Program-made: the position numbers and the translations under genes
Part shown: positions 55,188 through 63,688 of the stretch, piece by piece
How positions within the stretch are numbered: the stretch's first letter is position 1
Layout: each line of letters starts with the position of its first letter
Assembly: GCF_900091445.1 (NCBI RefSeq)
Contig: NZ_LT607733.1
Coordinates: 5,297,001-5,361,000, forward strand
Direction: 5' to 3'
DNA length: 64,000 bases
Source of the DNA: Micromonospora echinofusca
GTDB lineage: Bacteria; Actinomycetota; Actinomycetes; Mycobacteriales; Micromonosporaceae
Notes under the pieces: generated by a model
Databases searched by the model: none
Seen by the model: the letters and a program-made list of their open reading frames with translations, nothing else
Told to the model about the DNA's origin: nothing

Positions 55188-56222
55188 TCAACCGACCCAG
55201 AGCGCCACCCGATGGTCCTCGTCGGTGACGTAGAAGCTCTGCCCGCCGCACTCGGCCACCCCCTCCACGTGGTGGAACGGCGCCAGCTCGGCCACCACCT
55301 CGCCGGGGACCAGGTGCCCGTCGCCGGGCGGGGGAAACCGGACGTGCCGGGAGGTGACCTCGCCGCCGGCCGGATGGTCGTCGAGCAGCACCGAGCCCTT
55401 GCCCAACGCGTCGATCGACCCGACGATCGCCGCGTAGCCGCCGTCGTCCGTGGGCGTGATCGCCCGGAAGCCGGCCAGCGCGCCGGGCGGCGTCACCCCC
55501 GTCAGGACGTACGCCCCCGACGCCTGCGGCCAGCTCGGCACGGGGTCGAACATGCCCGGCACCCCGGTCAGCTCGACCAGGATCGGCTCGCCGTCGGTGG
55601 TGACCGGGAAGCGCAGCCCGAGCAGGACACCGCCGGTCGGCGTGAAGGCCGCCGCCTCGACGTTCAGCGGCAGGTCGTCGGGGACGAGCCGGCTGACCCA
55701 GCCCTTCGCGCGGGCCGTGCCCCGGGCGACGGTCTCCCCGATGAACCGGGCCCGCACCCGCTCGCCCGGCGGCAGCGGGATGAACGCCGCCTTGAGCAGG
55801 GCGTCGTTGACCGCCCGGTGCAGCCGGAACCGGTTACGCACCACCTGCACCGGGACCGGGCCCGCCGCCGCGTCGTCCTCACGGAACCGGGCCACGAAGG
55901 CGCGTCGCGGGCGCAGCGGCCCCGCCTTCGAGCCGAAGTGGGAGCCGAAGACGTACACCCAGCCGTCGTGGTGGGCCAGCGCCTCGCCGTCCTCCGTACG
56001 GCCGTTCTCCGCCCCCGCGTCGGCGGCCACGTGATGGGCGACCCAGCGGCCGTCGTCCAGCTCCAGCAGCAGGGCCAGGCACTGCTCCACCGGCCCCTCG
56101 TCCAGCACGGTCCAGAAGCCGCGCCGGGCACCGTGCGCCCGCAGCAGCGGCGCGGAGCGCACCGGCAGCAGATCGCTGGCCTCGTTGCCGGCCACGACGA
56201 ACTCCAACAGTCGCAAGGTCAC
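55188..56222 (-). CDS. Unknown conserved-looking protein, possibly beta-propeller
   Basis: Soluble protein of 344 residues with repeated beta-strand-like motifs (WTVLDEG..., DGWVYVFGSHFG..., AAIVGSIDALG, SFYVTDEDHRVALWVG). The pattern suggests a propeller or phytase-esterase-like fold, but I do not recognise the family. TACCCT is six bases before GTG 56222, indicating a leaderless start. It is divergent from the NUDIX gene with 39 bp between starts; both have their own -10 box in that gap, so they are probably co-regulated. Confidence 0.75.
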   Translation of the reverse strand: MTLRLLEFVVAGNEASDLLPVRSAPLLRAHGARRGFWTVLDEGPVEQCLALLLELDDGRWVAHHVAADAGAENGRTEDGEALAHHDGWVYVFGSHFGSKAGPLRPRRAFVARFREDDAAAGPVPVQVVRNRFRLHRAVNDALLKAAFIPLPPGERVRARFIGETVARGTARAKGWVSRLVPDDLPLNVEAAAFTPTGGVLLGLRFPVTTDGEPILVELTGVPGMFDPVPSWPQASGAYVLTGVTPPGALAGFRAITPTDDGGYAAIVGSIDALGKGSVLLDDHPAGGEVTSRHVRFPPPGDGHLVPGEVVAELAPFHHVEGVAECGGQSFYVTDEDHRVALWVG

Positions 56223-56228
56223 CGGGCC

Positions 56229-56234
56229 AGGGTA
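56229..56234 (-). promoter_or_regulatory. -10 box, leaderless, minus strand
   Basis: Minus strand TACCCT, six bases, then GTG at 56222. Confidence 0.5.
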
Positions 56235-56249
56235 CGAAGCGTCGGCTCG

Positions 56250-56255
56250 TACAGT
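56250..56255 (+). promoter_or_regulatory. -10 box for leaderless NUDIX transcript
   Basis: TACAGT, six bases, then ATG at 56262. Confidence 0.5.
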
Positions 56256-56261
56256 GTCGGC

Positions 56262-56900
56262 ATGGCCGACTCCCCCACCGCCGCCTCCCGACCGTCGCCG
56301 GACGCGGAGGCGCGGACTGCGCCGCCCGCCGAGGCGCACACGGCGCTGCACGCCGACGCCCTCGCGACGCTGAGCCGCTGGGAGCCCACCGGCCCGGACG
56401 CCGCCGAGGCGCGCGACCGCACCCTGGCGCTGCTGGCCGCCGGGCCGGTGGCGATGAGCCGGGCGCACCGGCCCGGGCACGTCACGGCGAGCGCGCTGGT
56501 GCTCGACGCCACCGGGTCACGGGTGCTGCTCTGCCTGCACGGCAAGTTCCGGCGGTGGGTGCAGCTCGGCGGGCACTGCGAGCCGGTCGACCGGACCCTC
56601 GCCGCCGCGGCCCTGCGCGAGGCGGGCGAGGAGTCCGGCATCGCCGGCCTGCGGATCGACCCGGTGCCGATCGACGTCGACATCCACCCGGTGAGCTGCC
56701 AGGGCGGTTCGCTGCACCACGACGTACGCTTCGCCGTGCTCGCCCCGCCCGGCGCGGTCGAGCGGGTCAGCGAGGAGTCCGAGGCGCTCGGCTGGTTCCC
56801 GCCGGACCGGCTGCCGCAGCCGCTGGCCGGCGGGACGGCACGCCTGGTCGCCCCGGCCCTCGCGACACTCAGACGAGCCCCTCTTCGCCCCGTTCCTTGA
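56262..56900 (+). CDS. NUDIX hydrolase
   Basis: Protein of 212 residues with a Nudix domain (about 75-205). The Nudix box runs GGHCEPVDRTLAAAALREAGEESGI-like and keeps the REAGEE core that binds Mg, although the spacing near its start is that of the longer actinobacterial variant. The N-terminal 75 residues are helical and unassigned. Nudix enzymes hydrolyse nucleoside diphosphates linked to another moiety; substrate unknown. Its last 32 bases overlap the convergent manC gene. Confidence 0.88.
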   Translation: MADSPTAASRPSPDAEARTAPPAEAHTALHADALATLSRWEPTGPDAAEARDRTLALLAAGPVAMSRAHRPGHVTASALVLDATGSRVLLCLHGKFRRWVQLGGHCEPVDRTLAAAALREAGEESGIAGLRIDPVPIDVDIHPVSCQGGSLHHDVRFAVLAPPGAVERVSEESEALGWFPPDRLPQPLAGGTARLVAPALATLRRAPLRPVP

Positions 56901-57960
56901 GTTCGTCGACGACCTTCTTGACGTCCTGCGCCCGGTCCCGTGGGCAGACCAGCAGCGCGTCCGGCGTGTCGACGATGATCAGGTCGTGTACGCCGACGGC
57001 GGCCACCAGGCGCCCGGAGTGGGGCACCACCACGAGTCCGGTGGTGTCGCGCAGCAGCACCCCCGGCTTGGCGTCGGCGCCGAGCACCACGTTGCCGTCC
57101 GCGTCGGCGGGCAGCACCTCGCCCAGCGTGTGGAAGTCGCCGACGTCGTTCCAGCCGAAGTCGCCCGGCACGGTCGCCACCCGGCCGGCGGTCGCCGCGC
57201 CCTCCATCACCGCGTAGTCGACGGAGATCTTCGGCAGCGTCGGCCAGACCGTGCCGAGCACGTCGTCCTGCTCCTCGGTGCCCCACGCCTCGGCGATCGC
57301 GACGATCCCGGCGTGCAGGGCGGGCTGCTGGCGGGCCAACTCGGCGAGGAACACGTCGACCCGCCAGACGAACATGCTGGCGTTCCAGAGGTGCCGCCCG
57401 GAGCGCAGGTACGCCTCGGCCACCTCCGCGCTCGGCTTCTCCTTGAACTCGGCGACCGGCCGCAGCGGGCCCCCGTCGACCGGGTCCCCGGTCTGGAGGT
57501 AGCCGTAGCCGGTCTCGGCCCGCGTCGGGGTGATGCCGACCGTCATCAGCAGGCCCCGCTCGGCACCGCGTACCGCCTCCAGGACCACCTCCCGCCAGCG
57601 CTGCGGGTCACCGATGAGGTGGTCGGCGGCGAAGGAGCCCATCACCGCCTCCGGGTCGCGCCGCGCGATGACCGCGGCGGCCAGGGCGATCGCCGCGCAC
57701 GAGTCCCGGGGCGACGGCTCGACCAGGATGTTCTCCTCCGGCACGCTGGCGAGCTGGCGTGCGACCGCCGCCACGTGCGCGGTCCCGGTGACCACCAGGG
57801 TGCGCTCGGCGGTGGTCAGCGGGCCCAGCCGGTCCACCGTCGCCTGGAGCAGCGAGGCGGTGGAACCGGTCAGCGGGTGGAGGAACTTGGGGTGGCCGGC
57901 ACGGGACAGCGGCCACAACCTCGTGCCACTGCCACCCGCCGGAATGACGGCGTAGATCAC
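56869..57960 (-). CDS. manC: Mannose-1-phosphate guanylyltransferase
   Basis: Enzyme of 363 residues making GDP-mannose from mannose-1-phosphate and GTP. The nucleotide-binding signature AGGSGTRLWPLSR is at the N-terminus (about 7-19). FAADHLI, FKEKPS (catalytic Lys region), WNASMFVWR and GWNDVGDF are all present. It lacks the C-terminal isomerase domain of bifunctional ManC, consistent with a separate manA. GTG at 57960 is chosen because CATGAT lies six bases upstream (leaderless-like); GTG at 57966 is possible. With manA and manB this completes the GDP-mannose route. Confidence 0.93.
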   Translation of the reverse strand: MIYAVIPAGGSGTRLWPLSRAGHPKFLHPLTGSTASLLQATVDRLGPLTTAERTLVVTGTAHVAAVARQLASVPEENILVEPSPRDSCAAIALAAAVIARRDPEAVMGSFAADHLIGDPQRWREVVLEAVRGAERGLLMTVGITPTRAETGYGYLQTGDPVDGGPLRPVAEFKEKPSAEVAEAYLRSGRHLWNASMFVWRVDVFLAELARQQPALHAGIVAIAEAWGTEEQDDVLGTVWPTLPKISVDYAVMEGAATAGRVATVPGDFGWNDVGDFHTLGEVLPADADGNVVLGADAKPGVLLRDTTGLVVVPHSGRLVAAVGVHDLIIVDTPDALLVCPRDRAQDVKKVVDELKERGEEGLV

Positions 57961-57966
57961 CCGCAC

Positions 57967-57972
57967 ATCATG
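57967..57972 (-). promoter_or_regulatory. Possible -10 box for leaderless manC transcript
   Basis: Minus strand CATGAT, six bases, then GTG at 57960. The first base deviates from TANNNT. Confidence 0.3.
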
Positions 57973-58021
57973 CCCGATTCGCCTGACCGGGGACGCATTC
58001 TCGCGACGCCGGTCGCGGCGG

Positions 58022-59167
58022 TCAGGACCGGGCCCGGCTCCAGGCGGCGATGTGCACCTCGGCACTGGACTCCCAGGTGAACTCCTTGGCCCGGTCGAAA
58101 CCGGCCTTGGCCAGGGACAACCGCCGCTGCTCGTCGTCGAGCAGCGCGGCCAGGTCGGCGGCGATCTGGTCGGGCGCCTCGCTGGTGTACGCGACCGCGT
58201 CGCCGCCCACCTCCGGCAGCGACAGCCGGGGCGTGGTCAGCACCGGGGCGGCGCACGCCATCGCCTCCAGGATCGGCAGGCCGAAACCCTCCCCGTAGGA
58301 CGGATAGGCGGCCACCAGGGCCCCGCCGAGGAAGCCGGGCAGGTCCCCGTAGCGGAGGTAACCCGGGCGGAGCAGCCGCAGGTGCGACGGGACCTCCGCC
58401 ACCGCGCGGTCGATGTCGTCGTCGTGCCCCTGGCCGCCGGCGATCACCAGGGCCGGCGGGTCCTCCCGCTCGGCCACCGCGCGCGCCCAGCCGCGGATCA
58501 GGTTCGGCACGTTCTTGCGCGGCTCCTTGGCACCCAGGAAGGCCACGTAGTTGGTGCCGCCCAGCCCCAGCCGCGCCCGGACCCGGGCCTTCTCCTCGTC
58601 GCTGGGCGCGTGGAAGGCGGCATGGTCGACGCCGTGGTAGGCGACGTCGATCCGGGTGGGATCGGCGTCGAGCAGCCGGATCAGCTCGTCGCGGGTGGCC
58701 TTGCTCGGCACGATCACCCGGTTGGCACGGCGCAGGGACGTCTTGATCGCGCTGCGGAAGAAGGTGCGCCGCGACTTGTCGTAGTGCTCCGGCTCGGTGA
58801 AGAACGTCGCGTCGTGCACGGTCACCGTGACGGGACAACCGGCGCGCAGCGGGCAGGTGTAGAAGGGCGAGTGCAGCACCTGCGCGCCCACCTGCTGGGC
58901 GAGCAGCGGCAGGCCGGTCTGCTCCCAGGCGAGCCGGGCGGGGCGGTGCGCGACGGCGGCCGGGGCCGGGATGATCTCCGCGCCGGGCAGCATCCGGGTG
59001 TAGCGCTCCAGGTCGGTGCGGAGGCAGACGACGGCCAGCTCCACCCCCGACCCGCACACCTTGCCGAGGGCGCCGAGCAGGCCGTCGACGTATCGACCGA
59101 CGCCGCCACGGTCGACGGGGACACTCGTGGCGTCGATGAGCACGCGGGGCGGGCGACCGGCGGTCAC
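58022..59167 (-). CDS. GT4 family glycosyltransferase
   Basis: GT-B fold retaining glycosyltransferase of 381 residues, probably using a nucleotide sugar such as GDP-mannose. The N-terminal acceptor lobe has the DRGGVGRYV loop. The C-terminal donor lobe has FLGAKEPRKNVPNL and the E-x7-E motif in PSYGEGFGLPILEAMACAAPVL. GTG start with AAGGAG seven bases upstream. It ends upstream of manC in the same direction, so both may act in one envelope-glycan pathway. Confidence 0.9.
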   Translation of the reverse strand: MTAGRPPRVLIDATSVPVDRGGVGRYVDGLLGALGKVCGSGVELAVVCLRTDLERYTRMLPGAEIIPAPAAVAHRPARLAWEQTGLPLLAQQVGAQVLHSPFYTCPLRAGCPVTVTVHDATFFTEPEHYDKSRRTFFRSAIKTSLRRANRVIVPSKATRDELIRLLDADPTRIDVAYHGVDHAAFHAPSDEEKARVRARLGLGGTNYVAFLGAKEPRKNVPNLIRGWARAVAEREDPPALVIAGGQGHDDDIDRAVAEVPSHLRLLRPGYLRYGDLPGFLGGALVAAYPSYGEGFGLPILEAMACAAPVLTTPRLSLPEVGGDAVAYTSEAPDQIAADLAALLDDEQRRLSLAKAGFDRAKEFTWESSAEVHIAAWSRARS

Positions 59168-59303
59168 GGGGCGACTCCTTGCACTGACGGATCTGTGGGG
59201 AACAACACTCCGGCAAGCCTACGCCGGAGCGCGGCGCCGACGCTGACTGCGACCCGACGGTACGCCGACTTGTCGCCGTCATCGAGTACGGCCGTCGGGG
59301 GCG

Positions 59304-59309
59304 TATCGT
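59304..59309 (+). promoter_or_regulatory. Possible -10 box for leaderless TIGR03089 transcript
   Basis: TATCGT, eight bases, then ATG at 59318; slightly longer spacing than the others. Confidence 0.35.
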
Positions 59310-59317
59310 TCGCGCCG

Positions 59318-60007
59318 ATGGCCGACAACATTGCCCGGGTCTTCGCTGACGCGATCGCGACCGACCCGACCAGACCGCTGCTGACCTGGTACGACGACGC
59401 CACGGGCGAGCGGACCGAACTCTCCGGCGCCACGCTGGCGAACTGGGTGGCCAAGACGGCCAACCTGCTCGTCGACGAGGTGGCCGTGGGCCCCGGCGAC
59501 GTCGCCGGGGTGGTGCTGCCCCCGCACTGGCAGACCGCCGCGGTGCTGCTCGGCTGCTGGTCGGCCGGGCTGACCGTCGCCGACACGCCGGGCGACGTGG
59601 ACGTGCTCTTCGCCGCCGAGACGCGCCTCGACGAGGCGGCGGCCTGGTCGGCGGGCGAGCGGTACGTCCTCGCCCTGCACCCGTTCGCCCTGCCGATGCG
59701 CCAGGTGCCGGCCGGCTACGCCGACTACGTCTCCGAGGTACGCGCCCACGGCGACCACTTCAGCCCGTACGCCTCCGGCGGCCCGGGCGAGGCGGCGCTG
59801 CTGGGCCGCGCGGCCGCCCGCGCGACGGAACTGGGCATCGCCCCCGGCGACCGGGTCCTGATCGACACGGGCACGTACCCCGACCCGGTCGACTGGCTGC
59901 TCGCCCCACTGACGGCCGGCGCCACCACGGTCCTCTGCGCCAACGCCGACCCGGCCCGCCTGCCCTCGCGGGCCACCACGGAACGGGTGACCCGCCCCCT
60001 TCGCTGA
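59318..60007 (+). CDS. TIGR03089 family protein
   Basis: Actinobacterial protein of 229 residues resembling only the N-terminal part of acyl-CoA synthetases (TWYDDATGERTELSGATLANWVAKTANLL). It lacks the AMP-binding P-loop and the C-terminal lid, so it cannot adenylate. Such proteins have a conserved position near the mannose/LCP region (Rv3268 in M. tuberculosis, from memory) but no known role. Confidence 0.88.
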   Translation: MADNIARVFADAIATDPTRPLLTWYDDATGERTELSGATLANWVAKTANLLVDEVAVGPGDVAGVVLPPHWQTAAVLLGCWSAGLTVADTPGDVDVLFAAETRLDEAAAWSAGERYVLALHPFALPMRQVPAGYADYVSEVRAHGDHFSPYASGGPGEAALLGRAAARATELGIAPGDRVLIDTGTYPDPVDWLLAPLTAGATTVLCANADPARLPSRATTERVTRPLR

Positions 60008-60078
60008 CCCCGCCGTCGCGGGCACCTCAACTCCGCGAGCAGAGCCCCCATGTGGCCACGAACGGACATTCCGGGCTC

Positions 60079-60084
60079 TAGGGT
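60079..60084 (+). promoter_or_regulatory. -10 box for leaderless heliorhodopsin transcript
   Basis: TAGGGT, seven bases, then ATG at 60092. Confidence 0.45.
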
Positions 60085-60091
60085 GGCGCAC

Positions 60092-60859
60092 ATGGGACGT
60101 CCACCAGCGGCAGGCCGTGACCGCTACCGGCGGCTGCGCGGGTTCAACGTGCTCGTCGGTCTGATCCTGGCCGTCGAGGGCGGTTGGATGTGGGCGGCCA
60201 GCAACGACCTGTCCCTGCCGGTCACCGCGTCGTACCTGACGGCCGACCCGACGACGCTGCGCGACGCCACGCTCCCGGAGGTGGCCTTCCGACTCGCCAT
60301 CGGCCCGGCGGTGGCGGTCTTCCTGCTCCTCGCCGCGCTCGACCATCTCGTCACCGCGGCCCCGGGCGTGCACTCCTGGTACGCACGCAACCTGGATCGC
60401 CGCACCAACTACGCCCGCTGGATCGAATACTCGGTCAGCGCCTCGATCATGATCGTCCTGATCGGGCTGTTCGTGGGGATCCGCGATCTCGCGGCGGTCA
60501 TCGGGATCTTCGGCGCGAACACCGCGATGATCCTGTTCGGCCTGCTGATGGAGCGGCAGCAGGTGCCGGGACGCGCCGACTGGAGCGCCTTCTGGTTCGG
60601 TTCGCTGGTCGGCCTGGCCCCCTGGCTGGCGATCGCCGTCTACGTCGCCCAGCCGCCGGAGATCCCCGGCTTCGTCTGGGCGATCATCGTCATCCAGTTT
60701 CTCCTCTTCGCGAGCTTCGCGCTCAACATGGCACTGCAGTACGCCCAGCGCGGTCGATGGCGTGACTACCGCTACGGCGAGGTCTCGTACATCCTGCTCA
60801 GCCTCGTGGCCAAATCCGCGCTGGCCTGGCTCATCTACGCCAACGTGCTGCGCACCTGA
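60092..60859 (+). CDS. Heliorhodopsin
   Basis: Seven-helix membrane protein of 255 residues with the full heliorhodopsin pattern. RRLRGFN leads into helix A, and SNDLSLPVTASYL follows it. RWIEYSVSASIMIVL has E112 at the counterion position. FGANTAMILFGLLME, FALNMALQY and SLVAKSALAW complete the pattern, with retinal Schiff-base Lys 241 in helix G. By comparison with heliorhodopsin 48C12 as I recall it, H85 corresponds to its H80, while the H23 position is Leu 26. Heliorhodopsins bind retinal with inverted topology and generally do not pump ions; their function is debated. No retinal or carotenoid synthesis gene is visible in the window. Confidence 0.93.
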   Translation: MGRPPAAGRDRYRRLRGFNVLVGLILAVEGGWMWAASNDLSLPVTASYLTADPTTLRDATLPEVAFRLAIGPAVAVFLLLAALDHLVTAAPGVHSWYARNLDRRTNYARWIEYSVSASIMIVLIGLFVGIRDLAAVIGIFGANTAMILFGLLMERQQVPGRADWSAFWFGSLVGLAPWLAIAVYVAQPPEIPGFVWAIIVIQFLLFASFALNMALQYAQRGRWRDYRYGEVSYILLSLVAKSALAWLIYANVLRT

Positions 60860-60888
60860 CTGCCCGGTCCCCGCCAGGGCCTCCCGCT

Positions 60889-60923
60889 GCTCGGCCGGCG
60901 CGGGGTGATCGCGCCGGCCGAGC
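60889..60923. terminator. Bidirectional terminator after heliorhodopsin
   Basis: Perfect 14-bp stem (60889-60902 and 60910-60923) with a 7-nt loop, between convergent heliorhodopsin and acetoacetate-CoA ligase genes. Confidence 0.78.
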
Positions 60924-60978
60924 CAGGCAGCTCGCCGTCCCACCAGACGGCACCGCACCGCCGCCAACGCGGCAGCGG

Positions 60979-62985
60979 TCAGGGGCGGGGGCCCCGGCGT
61001 TCGGCGAGGGTGGCGAAGGCCGTCAGGGACTCCGGGTTGGCCAGGGCGCCCTTTGCCGCCGCCGAGTCCACCGGGGTGCCGGTGAGGATCTTCTTCACCG
61101 GGACCTCCAGCTTCTTGGCCGACAGGGTGCGCGGGACGGCCCGCACCTGGTGGATCTCGTCCGGCACGTGCCGGGGCGACAGGGCGGTACGCAGCTCGCG
61201 GCAGATCTTCTTCCGCATCGCGTCGTCCAGCTCCAGCCCTTCGGCGAGCACCACGAACAGCAGCAGCTCACCGGCGCCGCCCTCGTCGTCCTCCAGGTGC
61301 ACGACCACCGAGTCGACGACCTCGTCGAGCCCCTCGACCACCGAGTAGAACTCGGCGGTGCCGAGGCGTACGCCGCCCCGGTTGAGGGTGGCGTCGGAGC
61401 GGCCCGTGATCACGCAGCCGCCCCGGTCGTTGATCGTGATCCAGTCGCCGTGCCGCCAGACGCCCGGGTAGAGGTCGAAGTACGCCTCCCGGTAGCGGCT
61501 GCCGTCCGGGTCGTTCCAGAAGCCCACCGGCATGCTCGGCATCGGCTCGGTGATCACCAGCTCGCCCAGCTCGCCGACGACCGGGGTCCCGTCGGCGGAC
61601 CGGGCCTCCACCTTGGCGCCGAGCGCCCGGCAGGTGATCTCCCCGGCGTGCACCGCCAGCAGCGGCACGCCGCCGACGAAGCCGGTGCAGACGTCCGTGC
61701 CGCCGGAGAGCGACTGGAGCTGGAGGTCGTCACCGACCGTCTCGTACACCCAGGTGAAGCCCTCGGCGGGCAGCGGCGCGCCGGTCGAGCCGACCCCGCG
61801 CAGCGCGGACAGGTCGGCGGTCTCCTTCGGCACCAGCCCGGCCTTGCGGCAGGCCAGCAGGAACGGCGCGGAGGTGCCGAAGTACGTGGTGCCGGTCTCC
61901 TCCGCCAGCCGCCACAGCGCGCCCAGGTCGGGGTGGCCGGGGTTGCCGTCGAAGAGCACGATCGTCGCGCCCACCGCCGGCCCGGAGACCAGGAAGTTCC
62001 ACATCATCCAGCCGGTGGTGGTGAACCAGAAGAACCGGTCCGCCGGGCCCAGGTCGTGGTGCAGGGCCAGCATCTTCAGGTGCTCCAGCAGGATGCCGCC
62101 GTGGCCGTGCACGATGGGCTTCGGCAGCCCGGTGGTGCCGGAGGAGTAGAGCACGTAGAGCGGGTGGTCGAAGGCGACCGGGGTGAACGTCAGCGGCTCG
62201 TCGGTGTCGGCGGCCAGCTCCGACCAGGCCAGCGCGCCCTCGAACGGGGCCGGCGTCCGGTCCGTGGCGCCACCCGGGGGCGCGGGGGCCGGGTCGAGGT
62301 AGGCGATGCCGACGGTGTGCTCCAGCGACGGCAGGGCGGCGCGGATCGCGGCCACCTCGGCCCGCCGGTCGACCGGCTTCTCGCCGTAGCGGTAGCCGTC
62401 CACCGCGACCAGGACCTTCGGCTCGATCTGCTGCCACCGGTCGGTGACGCTGCGGGTGCCGAACTCCGGCGCGCAGGAGGAGAAGATCGCGCCCAGGCTG
62501 CTGGTGGCGAGCAGCAGCACGTACGTCTCGGGGATGTTGGGCGCGTAGGCGGCGACCCGGTCGCCGGCGGTGACGCCGAGCCGGCGCAGCCCGGCGGCCA
62601 CCCGACGCACCTGCTCGCGCAGCTCGGCGGCGGTGAGGGTGACCGGCGCCCGGGTCTGGCCGTGCGCGATCACCACCGGATCGTCGTCGGCCCGGCCGGG
62701 CATCCGCAGCACGTTCTCGGCGTAGTTGAGGGTGGCCCCGGGGAACCACCTGGCCCCGGGCATCCCGCGGTCGGTCAGCGTGGCCGTCGGCGGGGTGTGC
62801 GCGACCACCTCGAAGTGGTCCCAGACCGACCGCCAGAACGCGTCGAGGTCCGTGACCGACCAGCGCCACAACTCGTCGTAGTCGGCGAAGTCCAGCCCCC
62901 GGTGCTCACGCAGCCAGCGCAGGTAGCTCCCGATCCGGGACCGCTCGCGTACGTCCGCCGGCGGCGCCCACAGCACGTCACCCAC
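60979..62985 (-). CDS. Acetoacetate-CoA ligase
   Basis: ANL-superfamily acyl-CoA synthetase of 668 residues in the acetoacetyl-CoA synthetase group. It has the AMP-binding P-loop LYSSGTTGLPKPIVH, TTTGWMMWNFL, SGGTDVCTGFVGG, the HGDWITINDRGG motif and the C-terminal catalytic-Lys region LSAKKLEVPVKKIL. It activates acetoacetate for reuse, for example from polyhydroxybutyrate or leucine breakdown. GTG at 62985 (VGDVLWAPPADV) fits the family N-terminus, with GGAGGG about nine bases upstream. Confidence 0.93.
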   Translation of the reverse strand: MGDVLWAPPADVRERSRIGSYLRWLREHRGLDFADYDELWRWSVTDLDAFWRSVWDHFEVVAHTPPTATLTDRGMPGARWFPGATLNYAENVLRMPGRADDDPVVIAHGQTRAPVTLTAAELREQVRRVAAGLRRLGVTAGDRVAAYAPNIPETYVLLLATSSLGAIFSSCAPEFGTRSVTDRWQQIEPKVLVAVDGYRYGEKPVDRRAEVAAIRAALPSLEHTVGIAYLDPAPAPPGGATDRTPAPFEGALAWSELAADTDEPLTFTPVAFDHPLYVLYSSGTTGLPKPIVHGHGGILLEHLKMLALHHDLGPADRFFWFTTTGWMMWNFLVSGPAVGATIVLFDGNPGHPDLGALWRLAEETGTTYFGTSAPFLLACRKAGLVPKETADLSALRGVGSTGAPLPAEGFTWVYETVGDDLQLQSLSGGTDVCTGFVGGVPLLAVHAGEITCRALGAKVEARSADGTPVVGELGELVITEPMPSMPVGFWNDPDGSRYREAYFDLYPGVWRHGDWITINDRGGCVITGRSDATLNRGGVRLGTAEFYSVVEGLDEVVDSVVVHLEDDEGGAGELLLFVVLAEGLELDDAMRKKICRELRTALSPRHVPDEIHQVRAVPRTLSAKKLEVPVKKILTGTPVDSAAAKGALANPESLTAFATLAERRGPRP

Positions 62986-63146
62986 TGCTCCACCCTCCCC
63001 TGGCCCCGCACGACACTGTGAAATGGGCCGTGGCGCCATCTTGCCCTACCTCAGAGCGCCATTCTCCGCACCCGACCTCCGCCGGCGCACGTGCGGAGCC
63101 CACATGCCCCGACCCCACCCTGTGTGGGCCCGGGCCGGCAGGCGCG

Positions 63147-63665
63147 TCAGCCGGCGCGGTGGGCCTGGATGGCGCGGCGGCGGGCCAGTCGGTGGGCGCG
63201 GCGGATCTCCGCCTCCCGGAACCGGCGCTCGTCCTCCGGGCTCTCCGCCAGCACCGGCCGGACCGCCCGGGGCGCGCCGCCGAGGTCGACGCCCACGAAG
63301 ACGAGGTACGCGGTGGCGACCCGCACCGGCTCGTCCTCGGCCGAGTCCCACCGCTCCGCCACGACCCGGACCCCGACCTCCATGGAGGTCTGCCCCGTCC
63401 AGTTCACCTGTGCGTGCGCGTGCAGCAGGTCACCGACCCGGACCGCCTCGGTGAAGACGATCTCGTCGATGGCGGCGGTGACCGCCGTACCGCCGCTGTG
63501 CCGGGCCGCGGCGGCCCCCGCCACGTCGTCGATGAACTTCATCAGCACGCCGCCGTGCACCGTGCCGTAGAGGTTGACGTCGACCGCGGTCATGATCCGG
63601 CTCAGGGTGACGCGGGAGTAGGAGGTCGGCTTGCCGGCCGGCGCGGTGGAGGGGTGCTCGGTCAT
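63147..63665 (-). CDS. Hot-dog fold acyl-CoA thioesterase
   Basis: Acyl-CoA hydrolase of 172 residues (YciA/BACH type). N-terminal TLSRIMTAVDVNLYGTVHGGVLMKFID contains the substrate loop and active-site Asp, then EAVRVGDLLHAHAQVNWTGQTSMEVGV. It releases CoA from acyl-CoA. ATG at 63665 with TACCGT seven bases upstream and no ribosome binding site. It is divergent from the next gene, with overlapping -10 boxes. Confidence 0.92.
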   Translation of the reverse strand: MTEHPSTAPAGKPTSYSRVTLSRIMTAVDVNLYGTVHGGVLMKFIDDVAGAAAARHSGGTAVTAAIDEIVFTEAVRVGDLLHAHAQVNWTGQTSMEVGVRVVAERWDSAEDEPVRVATAYLVFVGVDLGGAPRAVRPVLAESPEDERRFREAEIRRAHRLARRRAIQAHRAG

Positions 63666-63672
63666 GTCGAAG

Positions 63673-63678
63673 ACGGTA
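63673..63678 (-). promoter_or_regulatory. -10 box for leaderless thioesterase transcript
   Basis: Minus strand TACCGT, seven bases, then ATG at 63665. Overlaps the plus-strand -10 box by two bases. Confidence 0.5.
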
Positions 63679-63682
63679 CGGT
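63677..63682 (+). promoter_or_regulatory. -10 box for leaderless membrane-protein transcript
   Basis: TACGGT, six bases, then ATG at 63689. Confidence 0.5.
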
Positions 63683-63688
63683 GCGCGG

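Noticed and set aside
59318..60007. Complete acyl-CoA synthetase
   Set aside because: No AMP-binding P-loop and no C-terminal domain; it fits the short TIGR03089 family instead.
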